NCBI GenBank assembly: GCA_036504075.1
Contig: DASXVX010000076.1
Location: forward strand, 1-64,000
Direction: 5' to 3'
DNA: 64,000 nt
DNA from: DASXVX01 sp036504075
Lineage (GTDB): Bacteria; Bacillota; Sulfobacillia; Symbiobacteriales; Symbiobacteriaceae
The number at the start of each line of letters is the position of its first letter. The stretch's first letter is position 1. The notes under the pieces are model-generated. The model ran no database searches. It was not told the DNA's origin and was given only the letters and a program-made list of their open reading frames with translations. A program made the translations under genes and the position numbers. Below are positions 32,889-42,645 of the stretch, one piece after another.

Positions 32889-33401
32889 ATGGATTTTAAG
32901 GCGCACATCCGTACGATTGAGAACTTTCCCAAGCCTGGTATTTCCTTTAAGGACATCACCACGCTGCTCAAAGACAAGGATGCATTCCACGCAGCCATTG
33001 AGGCCATTGCCCGCCACTACGAATCCAAGCACGTCGACGTTGTAACCGGGCCTGAAGCCCGTGGTTACATATTCGCCTCGGCCCTGGCCATCCGGCTCGG
33101 CGCCGGCTTCGTGCCCGTGCGCAAGCCCGGCAAGCTACCGTACAAGACCCGTAAGATCTCATACGCCCTGGAGTACGGCGAAGACTCGCTGGAAGTCCAC
33201 GAAGACGCCTTTGAACCCGGCCAGAAAGTGCTGGTAGTCGACGACCTGCTCGCGACCGGCGGCACCATGCGGGCGACCGTCGACCTGGTGGAATCTTTCG
33301 GCGTCAGTGTGGAAGGGGTCGGCTTTCTGGTTGAACTTACATTCCTGGAAGGGCGCAAGCGCCTGGCCGGCTATGATATCATGACCCTCGTCCAGTATTA
33401 A
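32889..33401 (+). CDS. apt: Adenine phosphoribosyltransferase
   Basis: 170 aa, the normal length, from ATG 32889 with AAAGGAGGCGG 8 bases before. It makes AMP from adenine and PRPP in the cytoplasm. The PRPP-binding motif VLVVDDLLATGGTM and the N-terminal FPKPGISFKDITTLL are diagnostic. It sits between recJ and rel. Confidence 0.97.
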   Translation: MDFKAHIRTIENFPKPGISFKDITTLLKDKDAFHAAIEAIARHYESKHVDVVTGPEARGYIFASALAIRLGAGFVPVRKPGKLPYKTRKISYALEYGEDSLEVHEDAFEPGQKVLVVDDLLATGGTMRATVDLVESFGVSVEGVGFLVELTFLEGRKRLAGYDIMTLVQY

Positions 33402-33459
33402 TCGGTGAACGTGGGGGCGCAAGGCGCCCCCATACCTATAGCAGAAAGGGGGTGGCGCC

Positions 33460-35649
<2,190 letters not shown>

Positions 35650-35656
35650 GCAAACG

Positions 35657-35685
35657 AAAAGAGCCTGCCGGCGGCAGGCTCTTTT
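35657..35685. terminator. Bidirectional terminator between rel and doxX
   Basis: AAAAGAGCCTGCC (35657-35669) pairs perfectly with GGCAGGCTCTTTT (35673-35685). Confidence 0.9.
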
Positions 35686-35695
35686 ACGTATTCAC

Positions 35696-36223
35696 CTACG
35701 CCACGCTTCGGGTGGCGGCGCCGGCGCCGTCCAGCTTGAGAATGCTGCGGAACCAGGGCCGGAACCAGTAGTCCACACCCACGAACCCGGCGTAGGCGCC
35801 ACCGAGGCCCAGAATGATCAGTTGCAGGATCAGCAGCTGCGGGTTGGTGCTGCCGGAGCCGCTGAGCAGGTAGGCGAAGTTCATGATCATGCCCATATAG
35901 ATGGCGAAAACCGTCGCGAGGCCAAGGATCAGTGCCACGCCGACTAGCACCTCGCCCCAGGAAACCAGGATATTGAACAGCCCCACGTTCGGGATGGCGA
36001 CGCCCTTGAGGAACGAGGCCCACCAGGGCTGGACGGCGGGGTGTGCACCGGTTGCCTTGGCAACAGCGCCCTTCAGGTATCCGGAAGCGTCGAACGGTGT
36101 GGCACCCGTGACCTTCTCCCAGCCGGCGGTAAGCCATTCATACCCCACATAGAGACGCAGCACGAGCCAGATCCAGCTCGCCTTGGCGCTCTTGAAATAA
36201 GCCGCAATGGCGGTCATATTCAT
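35696..36223 (-). CDS. DoxX-family membrane protein
   Basis: 175 aa with four hydrophobic segments (about residues 17-35, 85-105, 105-120 and 128-150). The N-terminal motif RLYVGYEWLTAGWEKV is typical of DoxX/DoxD. Family members are linked to quinone-dependent thiosulfate oxidation in archaea and to oxidative stress complexes in other bacteria. It is transcribed alone against the core operon. A Fur/PerR-like box overlaps its promoter. Confidence 0.87.
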   Translation of the reverse strand: MNMTAIAAYFKSAKASWIWLVLRLYVGYEWLTAGWEKVTGATPFDASGYLKGAVAKATGAHPAVQPWWASFLKGVAIPNVGLFNILVSWGEVLVGVALILGLATVFAIYMGMIMNFAYLLSGSGSTNPQLLILQLIILGLGGAYAGFVGVDYWFRPWFRSILKLDGAGAATRSVA

Positions 36224-36277
36224 CCTCCTCGATTGTCCTGAAATTTTGCTAGTGTCCGAAGTGATTCAGTGTACTCA

Positions 36278-36307
36278 ATTTTATCGTACATTGAGAATCG
36301 TTTTCAA
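36278..36307 (-). promoter_or_regulatory. doxX promoter overlapped by a Fur/PerR-like box
   Basis: On the minus strand TTGAAA (36307-36302), 18 bases, TAAAAT (36283-36278) forms a sigma-A type promoter. TGAGAATCGTTTTCA (36292-36306) matches the 7-1-7 Fur-family operator TGATAAT-N-ATTATCA at 11 of 14 defined positions and covers the -35 box. Metal- or peroxide-responsive repression is inferred. Confidence 0.55.
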
Positions 36308-36397
36308 ACCATCCCTCCAATGGCTTAATCAAGGGGCTAGGGTGTATGCAGGAAGTCGCCCGCGGCCGGTGTATCCTAGAAGGGAGGGGGCTGGCAC

Positions 36398-36847
36398 ATG
36401 CGGGCGGTTGTACAGCGAGTAGAGCGAGGTTGCGTGCGGGTCGCGGGAGAAGTAGTCGGACAGATCAGCCGTGGCTATGTAGTACTCTTGGGTGTTGCCA
36501 AGGAGGATGACGCGGCGGCAGCCGACTACCTGGCCGAGAAGGTGGCGGGCCTGCGGGTCTTCGAGGACGAGGAGGGTAAAATGAACCGCTCGCTCCTGGA
36601 GGTCGGGGGGGCGGTTTTGGCGATCAGCCAGTTCACGCTATACGGCGACGTCCGCCGGGGCCGGCGGCCGGGTTTCGACCGGGCGGGCCGGCCGGAGCAG
36701 GCCGAGCCGCTCTACGAGCGGTTCGTGGCGCGGTTAAGGGAGTTGGGCGTGCCGGTCGAGACGGGCAAGTTCCAAACGCACATGTCGGTGGAGTTGGTCA
36801 ACGACGGGCCGGTCACGATTCTGGTGGACTCGGAGAAATTATTCTGA
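36398..36847 (+). CDS. dtd: D-aminoacyl-tRNA deacylase
   Basis: 149 aa. It hydrolyses D-amino acids from mischarged tRNA. The family signatures SQFTLYGDVRRGRRPGF and the cross-subunit Gly-Pro motif in NDGPVTILVDS are intact. It lies downstream of rel, interrupted only by the opposite-strand doxX, matching the Firmicutes order rel-dtd. Confidence 0.96.
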   Translation: MRAVVQRVERGCVRVAGEVVGQISRGYVVLLGVAKEDDAAAADYLAEKVAGLRVFEDEEGKMNRSLLEVGGAVLAISQFTLYGDVRRGRRPGFDRAGRPEQAEPLYERFVARLRELGVPVETGKFQTHMSVELVNDGPVTILVDSEKLF

Positions 36848-36937
36848 ATATTGCGGAGCAGCCCCCGACCCAACCGGGGTGTATGAGCGACAACGATCAC
36901 GGTTTCCAGATGTGACGACACCCCATATACTAAAGGA

Positions 36938-36972
36938 GGCCATCTGCTGGATGTTGCCTCCAGCAGATGGCC
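36938..36972. terminator. Strong hairpin at the end of the minus-strand gene
   Basis: GGCCATCTGCTGGA (36938-36951) pairs perfectly with TCCAGCAGATGGCC (36959-36972), a 14-bp stem with a 7-base loop. On the minus strand it is followed by TCCTTTAGT, a weak T tract, so termination there is likely but not certain. Confidence 0.6.
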
Positions 36973-36981
36973 ACCGTTTGG

Positions 36982-37359
36982 TTACAGTTCGACAAGGTTT
37001 CCGTGACGGAAGAACATCGTCGGTTCCAAGCTGCCGTCGCTACTCCGGCGACCAACGACAGATGCCGTCACTGTCTCGCCATCTTCGTCGATATCACCCG
37101 CAAAGTCGACGCGAAGGGTGTCCAGGGGAGAATAACTGTCAACGCCGCGGAACGTGCACGACCGGGGGCCAAGAGTGATCTGCTGGGAAAAGATGATCTG
37201 CTCACCGTCGGCGCCCAAAGGGCACCGCACGACGACGACACTTACGGACCTGGTGAAGGCAGTGCGGTTATTCAGCGAAATGCATGCAATATTCGGGAAA
37301 CCGTCGGTGCCGACTGTGGTGGCTGGAACTTCGAAAATCCCGGTGGTGAGCTTGGCCAT
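36982..37359 (-). CDS. Hypothetical small beta-rich protein
   Basis: 125 aa from ATG 37359 with AAAGGAG upstream. It looks all-beta, with alternating hydrophobic residues (SVSVVVVRCPLGAD, QIIFSQQITLGPRSC, DTLRVDFAGDI), and has no signal peptide. No family is recognised. It is encoded against the surrounding operon between dtd and the acetyltransferase gene. Confidence 0.7.
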   Translation of the reverse strand: MAKLTTGIFEVPATTVGTDGFPNIACISLNNRTAFTRSVSVVVVRCPLGADGEQIIFSQQITLGPRSCTFRGVDSYSPLDTLRVDFAGDIDEDGETVTASVVGRRSSDGSLEPTMFFRHGNLVEL

Positions 37360-37534
37360 TGCTGCATCTCCTTTCTGCGATGACACCAACAAACGGGGCC
37401 GGTGCCAGTATATGCTGTGTTCACCGGAAACGTTACACCCCTGGCCTGGAGGTGGGCAGAAGCGGCAGCCTCCCTGGCGGTCCCTCCTGGTAGACTCGGA
37501 GAAGACGTTCAAAGTGGGGCAGGGGGGATGCAGC

Positions 37535-38296
37535 ATGGATCCACGCAGACGGATTGAGGAGCGCTCGTTAAACGCCTTGCCGGCTCTTCAGACCTTCGTC
37601 TACGATGGCTGGCTGTTGCGATTCGCAAATGGGTTCACCAAGCGGGCCAATTCCATAAACCCCCTGTATGACTCACAACTACCCCTGGAAGTGAAAGTTG
37701 CGGAATGTGAGCGGTTGTATGCCGACCAGGGACTCCCGGTGGTTTTCAAGCTGACCCGCTTTTCATCGCCGGCTAACCTCGACACCGTCTTGGACGAAAG
37801 GGGCTACACCCGGCAGAGTCCTACCAGCGTGCAATTGCTGGACCTGGAGAGCGTGGAGCCGGCAGCGACGACTGGTGTGGCAGTCTATGAGCGGGTGAGC
37901 GACCACTGGCTTCGGGCGTTTGCCGAGATGAACCAGATCAAAGCCGGGAACAGACCGGTGTTGGCGCAAATGCTCCAGAACCTGATTCCGCCGGCGTGCT
38001 TCATGTTGCTGAGGGAGGATCAGCAGGCCGTCGCCTGCGGCCTGGGCGTGCTGGAGGACGAGTATCTCGGACTTTTCGACATCGTCACCAGCCCGGCTTA
38101 CCGGAACCAGGGGCTCGGAGCGCAACTCGTGCGCAATCTCCTCACGTGGGGGAAGGCGCGGGGGGCAAGCACCGCCTACCTGCAGGTCGTGGCGGATAAC
38201 CTGCCGGCGCTTCGCTTGTACGCCAAGTTGGGCTTCAAGGAAGCGTATCAGTATTGGTACCGGGTCCGTCAGACGCCTTCCCGCCAGGAGCCGTGA
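37535..38296 (+). CDS. GNAT-family N-acetyltransferase
   Basis: 253 aa from ATG 37535 with AGGGGGGA. The N-terminal half (about 1-125) is a degenerate GNAT-like domain. The C-terminal half carries the acetyl-CoA motif VTSPAYRNQGLGAQLVRNLLTWG and the closing NLPALRLYAKLGF. The substrate is unknown. It lies about 83 bases upstream of the metallo-hydrolase gene and may be co-transcribed. Confidence 0.88.
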   Translation: MDPRRRIEERSLNALPALQTFVYDGWLLRFANGFTKRANSINPLYDSQLPLEVKVAECERLYADQGLPVVFKLTRFSSPANLDTVLDERGYTRQSPTSVQLLDLESVEPAATTGVAVYERVSDHWLRAFAEMNQIKAGNRPVLAQMLQNLIPPACFMLLREDQQAVACGLGVLEDEYLGLFDIVTSPAYRNQGLGAQLVRNLLTWGKARGASTAYLQVVADNLPALRLYAKLGFKEAYQYWYRVRQTPSRQEP

Positions 38297-38379
38297 CCCC
38301 AGCGACTTGGATACAGCCCGCCGGGCGGTTATACTGGAGAGCAAGCAGAGCGGCCCAACCGGCCGCAAGGGGTGTTTTC

Positions 38380-39009
38380 ATGACTGTTCAGATCTACTCC
38401 CGCGAGTTGGGGGATTTCGCCACCAACTGCTACATCGTCGCCTGCCCCCAGACCAACGCCTGCGCCGTGATCGACCCCGGGGTACCCGACCCCTGGGTGA
38501 AGCGGACGCTAGCGGACCACGGGCTGAAGCCGGTGGCGATCATTCTGACCCACGGGCACCTGGACCATATCGGCGGCGTCGCCTGGGTCCGGGAATTCAC
38601 CGGTGCGCCCGTGCTCGTACATACCGCCGACGCGCCGATGCTGACCGACCCGGTGCGCAACGGCAGCGCGGCGTTCGGGGGGCTGGTGACGGCGCCGCCG
38701 CCGGACCGGCTACTCGCCGACGGCGAAACGATCACGGTGGGCAAGCTGGAACTGCAGGTGCTCCACACGCCGGGCCATACGCCGGGCGGCATCTGCCTGT
38801 ACATCCGGGACGGGGGACACCTGATCACGGGCGATACCCTGTTCGCCGGCTCCATCGGCCGGACCGACCTGCCGGGCGGCAGCTTTGAAACGCTGATCCG
38901 GTCCATCCGGGAGAAACTCCTCACCCTGCCCGACGAGACGACGGTCTACCCCGGGCACGGTCCTGCCACCTCCATCGGCGACGAGCGAGCGTATAATCCG
39001 TTTCTCTAG
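38380..39009 (+). CDS. Metallo-beta-lactamase-fold hydrolase (glyoxalase II-like)
   Basis: 209 aa from ATG 38380. The zinc-binding motif is ILTHGHLDHIGG (HxHxDH), followed by H in HTPGHTPGG, D in LITGDTLFAG and H in YPGHGP, all expected metal ligands. It is the short hydroxyacylglutathione hydrolase-like type that sits between dtd and hemZ in many Clostridia. The thioester substrate is unknown. Confidence 0.92.
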   Translation: MTVQIYSRELGDFATNCYIVACPQTNACAVIDPGVPDPWVKRTLADHGLKPVAIILTHGHLDHIGGVAWVREFTGAPVLVHTADAPMLTDPVRNGSAAFGGLVTAPPPDRLLADGETITVGKLELQVLHTPGHTPGGICLYIRDGGHLITGDTLFAGSIGRTDLPGGSFETLIRSIREKLLTLPDETTVYPGHGPATSIGDERAYNPFL

Positions 39010-39079
39010 CGGCTGTCGCCTGCCGCACCAGCGTTACGAACGCTTGACAGAAGATGTTCGCTATGCGAAAATTGATCCG

Positions 39080-39096
39080 AACTTAATGCCGTTAAG
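39080..39096. promoter_or_regulatory. Inverted repeat upstream of the MarR gene
   Basis: ACTTAA-TGCCG-TTAAGT is a perfect 6-bp inverted repeat about 27 bases before the TTG start, followed by a T run. TTGACA at 39044-39049 could be the -35 box, but the -10 at 17 bases (GAAAAT) is weak. Position and symmetry suit MarR autoregulation. Confidence 0.5.
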
Positions 39097-39122
39097 TATT
39101 TTTTTAACGCGGAGGTGTCCGA

Positions 39123-39563
39123 TTGGACGCCGAATCCACGTCCCCATTTATCCCGCGGTTGGAAGATGCCTTTAACCGGGTCGTCCGGCACATGGCCTCG
39201 GCCAACCTGTCCAACCAGACCGTGGCTCCGGGACCCATACTCTCCGGTAGCCAGCGCATCGTGCTCAGGGCCCTGGTGAACGACGGCGCCTGTCAGGTGT
39301 CGGAGGTGGCGAATCACCTCGGCGTCACCCTCAGCGCGGCCACGGGGCTGGTAGACCGGCTGGTGAAAGCCAAACTGGTCACCCGGGACCGGGACCTGAA
39401 AGACCGACGGGTCGTCTGGGTAAAAGTCACCCCGGACGGTGAGGAGGCCGTAAAGGCGGCCGAGGCCCGGCGCCGGGCCGCTCTCCAGGGGATGGTCAGA
39501 AACCTGTCGGAGCAAGATCTCGCTGACCTGTGCCAGATTTTAGAGAAAATCGGGATGCCCTAA
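39123..39563 (+). CDS. MarR-family transcriptional regulator
   Basis: 146 aa from TTG 39123 with GGAGGTG. The winged HTH core CQVSEVANHLGVTLSAATGLVDRLVKAKLVTRDRD and the wing DLKDRRVVWVKVTPDG are typical. It probably binds the palindrome just upstream. It precedes hemZ but a terminator separates them, so it may be monocistronic. Confidence 0.92.
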   Translation: MDAESTSPFIPRLEDAFNRVVRHMASANLSNQTVAPGPILSGSQRIVLRALVNDGACQVSEVANHLGVTLSAATGLVDRLVKAKLVTRDRDLKDRRVVWVKVTPDGEEAVKAAEARRRAALQGMVRNLSEQDLADLCQILEKIGMP

Positions 39564-39567
39564 CCAC

Positions 39568-39591
39568 AAAACCCCGGATTTCCGGGGTTTT
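39568..39591 (+). terminator. Terminator after the MarR gene
   Basis: AAAACCCCGGA (39568-39578) pairs perfectly with TCCGGGGTTTT (39581-39591). Confidence 0.85.
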
Positions 39592-39646
39592 CTGCATTTT
39601 TCAGAACCCCCGGTTGCTATATACTAAAGGACGAGGTGGAGCGCCC

Positions 39647-41191
39647 TTGCCTGAAGCGGTACTTACGAGCAACGTTTCTCTGTTTACCACCGACCTGACC
39701 CAGCTGGGACACGTCTTTTTCCCCGGCGGCGACATTGTGGTGCCGCCCGTGGGCGAGTCCGTGCCGGATGCGCCCTGGACTGTGGATGTTTCGGCCGTGC
39801 CGGTGGACAGCGACGGCCTCCGGTGGCGGGTCACCCTGCGGGCGACCGGCCCGGCGGGGCAGCGGGAGGCGACCGGCGGCCTGACCCGCGACCCGGTCGA
39901 AAGCCCCCGGACTTTCGAGCACCGGCTGCGGCGGATGGCCAAAGGGCTCCTGGTGGACGTGCTGGGCGACCTGCGGGGCTTCCGGCCCGGCTGGGGCATT
40001 CTGACCGGCGTCCGGCCTACCAAGCTGGCCCACCAGATGCTGGACCAGGGTGTGGCTGACCCGGCGGCCGAACTCGTGCAGGATTACCGGCTCAGCCCGG
40101 AGAAAGCGGCTCTGGTCACCGGGGTGGCCCGGCTCCAGCGGCCTTACCTGAACCAGGACCCCCGGGCGATTTCGATTTACGTGGGCATCCCGTTCTGCCC
40201 GACCATTTGCTCGTTCTGCTCGTTCTCCATTTACCCGATTCTGGAGCACCGGAGCCGGGTGCCGGCCTTTCTGGAAGCCCTGGGTCGGGAGATGGAGATC
40301 ATGGGGCAGGCGATTCGCGACCTGGGCCTCCGGGTTCAGTCGATCTACTTCGGCGGCGGGACGCCTACCAGTCCGGCCGACGACGACTTCGCCTGGATGC
40401 TCGCAAAAACGGCCGACACGCTCCTGAAAGACCAGCAGCCCGAGGAGTACACCGTCGAGGGCGGGCGGCCGGAGACGTTCACCCGGGCCAAGCTCGACGC
40501 CATGGCGCAGTTCGGCGTCAACCGGGTCAGCGTAAACCCCCAGACGACCGTGCAGGCCACGCTGATGCACCTGGGGCGCATCCACACGGTCGAGAAGTTC
40601 TACCGAGCGTACGATCTGGTACGCAGTCACCCCCACGGGTTTACCGTCAACTGCGACATCATCATCGGGCTGCCGGGCGAAGGGCCGGACGAGGTGGCCT
40701 ACACCCTGGCCGACATGCGGCGGCTGGCGCCCGATAATCTCACGGTCCACACGCTGGCGATCAAGCGCGGATCCCGGCTTCACCAGGCGGAGGACGCGGC
40801 TACCGAGGCGCTCCGGGCGCTGACGCCCGCCGAGGCGGAATCACTGGTGGCAGAAGCGGCCCGGACGGCGGCGCAAATGGGCCAGCACCCTTACTACCTA
40901 TATCGGCAGAAGTTCATGGTGGGCAGCCTGGAGAACGTGGGCTACTGCCTGCCCGGCAAGGAGTCAATCTATAACATTCAGATGATGGAGGAGCGCCAGA
41001 CCGTCGTGGGCCTGGGCGGCGGAGCGGCCTCCAAGTGGTACCGGCCGCTGGGCGGTTACAGCGGCTGGCAGGTTCAGGCTCCGCACAACCCGAACGACCC
41101 GGTAAGCTACACCGAGCGGGTCGAATCACTGGCCCGGCGCAAGGCAGACGAACTAAAACTCATCTATGGAAGCGATATTGACCCATCATAA
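39647..41191 (+). CDS. hemZ: HemZ-type radical SAM coproporphyrinogen dehydrogenase
   Basis: 514 aa from TTG 39647 (GAGGTGGAG upstream). The open frame begins earlier, but that part crosses the MarR terminator. The radical-SAM cluster motif is C184-x3-C188-x2-C191 in IPFCPTICSFCSF, followed by YFGGGTPTS. HemZ-like proteins differ from HemN by a longer N-terminal domain, present here (1-170). Oxygen-independent heme synthesis is the family role; some HemN-like proteins have other functions. Confidence 0.88.
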   Translation: MPEAVLTSNVSLFTTDLTQLGHVFFPGGDIVVPPVGESVPDAPWTVDVSAVPVDSDGLRWRVTLRATGPAGQREATGGLTRDPVESPRTFEHRLRRMAKGLLVDVLGDLRGFRPGWGILTGVRPTKLAHQMLDQGVADPAAELVQDYRLSPEKAALVTGVARLQRPYLNQDPRAISIYVGIPFCPTICSFCSFSIYPILEHRSRVPAFLEALGREMEIMGQAIRDLGLRVQSIYFGGGTPTSPADDDFAWMLAKTADTLLKDQQPEEYTVEGGRPETFTRAKLDAMAQFGVNRVSVNPQTTVQATLMHLGRIHTVEKFYRAYDLVRSHPHGFTVNCDIIIGLPGEGPDEVAYTLADMRRLAPDNLTVHTLAIKRGSRLHQAEDAATEALRALTPAEAESLVAEAARTAAQMGQHPYYLYRQKFMVGSLENVGYCLPGKESIYNIQMMEERQTVVGLGGGAASKWYRPLGGYSGWQVQAPHNPNDPVSYTERVESLARRKADELKLIYGSDIDPS

Positions 41192-41205
41192 TTGGAGGTT
41201 TTGGT

Positions 41206-42078
41206 GTGACCTTCCAGCGCATCGCAGTCATATACAACCCCCATTCGGGCCGGCCGCGGGAGCGGCAGTCCGAAGTTGACCGGTTCACGGCCCAATTGCG
41301 GGCGGCAGGTCGCACCGTGCTCATCGCCCCCACAGCGCACCCCGGGCACGCCACCGGGCTGGCAAGGGAAGCCGTGGCCACCGGCTGTGACCTGGTGGTC
41401 GCCCACGGCGGCGACGGCACCATGAACGAGGTGCTGCAGGCGGTGGCGGGCACCGAGGCCACCCTGGGCTTCTGGCCCGGCGGCACGGCGAATGTGCTCG
41501 CCGCAGAACTGAAGTTCCCCTCCCGGGCGGACGACGTGGTGGAGCGAATCTTGGCGGGCCAGGTCCGGCGGGTGACGGCCGGCCGGGCCAACGACCGGTA
41601 CTTCCTGCTTATGGCCGGCATCGGGCTCGACGCCGCCGTGGCGGCCTCCGTTGATCCGCTGATGAAGCAGCGGTTCGGCAAGGCGGCGTTTGGACTGTCG
41701 GCCATGAAGTTCGTCCGGAACTGGCACCTGCCGCCGTTTCTGGTCGAACTGGACCGTGAGCTGATGCCGGCCCGGTTCGTGGTGGCCGGCAACGCCCATT
41801 CGTACGGCGGCGGCTTCCAGATCACGCCGCAGGCCGACCTGTCGGAGCCGTGCCTCGACCTCTGCATCTTCACGCAGGAGTTGCGGATGGATTACCTGCA
41901 GATCGCCCTGGCGGCGGTGGCCGGCCGGCATCTGCGCATGGCGGGGGTTACGTACCGGAAAGTCCGGCGGGTCCGGATTCTCGGCGACCAGGTGCCGGTC
42001 CAGCTTGACGGCGAGGTGACCGGGAGCCTGCCGCTCACCCTGGAGGCGGTGCCGGGGAGTCTCAAGTTGCTGGTTTAG
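41206..42078 (+). CDS. Diacylglycerol kinase-like lipid kinase (DagK/YegS family)
   Basis: 290 aa from GTG 41206, 14 bases after hemZ. IAVIYNPHSGR opens the catalytic domain, and VVAHGGDGTMNEVLQA holds the GGDGT nucleotide-binding motif. The C-terminal beta-sandwich ends VQLDGEVTGSLPLTLEAVPGSLKLLV. It phosphorylates diacylglycerol or a related lipid at the membrane. It is in an operon with hemZ. Confidence 0.92.
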   Translation: MTFQRIAVIYNPHSGRPRERQSEVDRFTAQLRAAGRTVLIAPTAHPGHATGLAREAVATGCDLVVAHGGDGTMNEVLQAVAGTEATLGFWPGGTANVLAAELKFPSRADDVVERILAGQVRRVTAGRANDRYFLLMAGIGLDAAVAASVDPLMKQRFGKAAFGLSAMKFVRNWHLPPFLVELDRELMPARFVVAGNAHSYGGGFQITPQADLSEPCLDLCIFTQELRMDYLQIALAAVAGRHLRMAGVTYRKVRRVRILGDQVPVQLDGEVTGSLPLTLEAVPGSLKLLV

Positions 42079-42082
42079 CATG

Positions 42083-42229
42083 TTGCTCCGCAAAAATTAC
42101 TCGCCTCCCGACATTTTGCTCCGCAACAACCACACTTGCCTTCCGGCAAGTTGCTCCGCAAAAATATAGTTGCCTCCCGGCATTTTGCTCCGCAAACACA
42201 CACGTGCCTACAGGCCCGTTGCTCCGCAA
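42083..42229. repeat. Array of five 34-bp units, each with two small palindromes
   Basis: TTGCTCCGCAA occurs exactly at 42083, 42116, 42151, 42185 and 42219 (spacing 33, 35, 34, 34). Between copies lies an A-rich, variable 10 bases and then GCCTNCCGG, part of a second small hairpin such as CTTGCCTTCCGGCAAG. The core is itself an inverted repeat (TTGC-TCC-GCAA). It resembles a short CRISPR only superficially, since the conserved part is 11 bp and the spacers share sequence. It lies directly upstream of the hisS promoter. Confidence 0.85.
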
Positions 42230-42233
42230 AAGC

Positions 42234-42313
42234 CTGCCGGCCACCACGGCGGCCAACCTCCGGTTGCCGCGGTCTGCCGGCCACCACGGCGGCCAACCTT
42301 CGGTTGGCCGCGA
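42234..42313. repeat. Two tandem 40-bp GC-rich units
   Basis: The segment 42234-42273 is repeated at 42274-42313 with few changes. Each starts CTGCCGGCCACCACGGCGGC and ends in a GGTTG-type stretch that can fold on the preceding CAACC. A related sequence is at 20079-20140. It follows the 34-bp array without a gap. Confidence 0.8.
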
Positions 42314-42314
42314 C

Positions 42315-42344
42315 TTGACAGGTATCATTCATTTTCGGTAGAAT
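42315..42344 (+). promoter_or_regulatory. Promoter of the hisS leader
   Basis: TTGACA (42315-42320), 18 bases, TAGAAT (42339-42344): a near-consensus sigma-A promoter. Transcription should start about 42351, at the 5' end of the T-box. Confidence 0.8.
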
Positions 42345-42350
42345 TCGACC

Positions 42351-42627
42351 CAAAGGCTATGAAGGGGATTAGTATCTGCAGGCGCCCTCGCAGAGAGCCC
42401 GCCACCTGGTGAAAGGCGGGCAGGGAAGGCAGCGGAGAAGCACGCTCCGGAGCCGTGCCGCTGAACGGCCTCAGGCCGATAGGCTGCGTCGGGGGAGTCC
42501 GCCCGTTATCAGGGGACGGGGCCGGCAACGGCCCTCAAAGTGGAAGCTTGCTGTCAAGGTGAGCTTCAACGTGGGTGGCACCGCGAGCAAAACGCTCGTC
42601 CCATGACTGGGATGAGCGTCTTTTTTT
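42351..42627 (+). ncRNA. T-box riboswitch, histidine-specific, with terminator
   Basis: A leader of about 277 bases. Stem I has AGTA (near 42372) and the apical CAGAGAGCC...CTGGTGAAAGGCGGG elements. The specifier loop reads GAAGCACGCTCC, giving CAC (His), as expected before hisS. The T-box core GGGTGGCACCGCG is at 42573-42585. A terminator follows: ACGCTCGTCCCA (42592-42603) pairs with TGGGATGAGCGT (42608-42619), then a run of T. Uncharged tRNA-His pairing with the leader should favour the antiterminator and allow hisS-aspS expression. Confidence 0.92.
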
Positions 42628-42645
42628 ATGAGCAGGAGGGGAACT

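Noticed and set aside
42083..42229. CRISPR array
   Set aside because: Spacing of about 34 bp is suggestive, but the conserved core is only 11 bp, the intervals share a second motif, and no cas gene is in the window.
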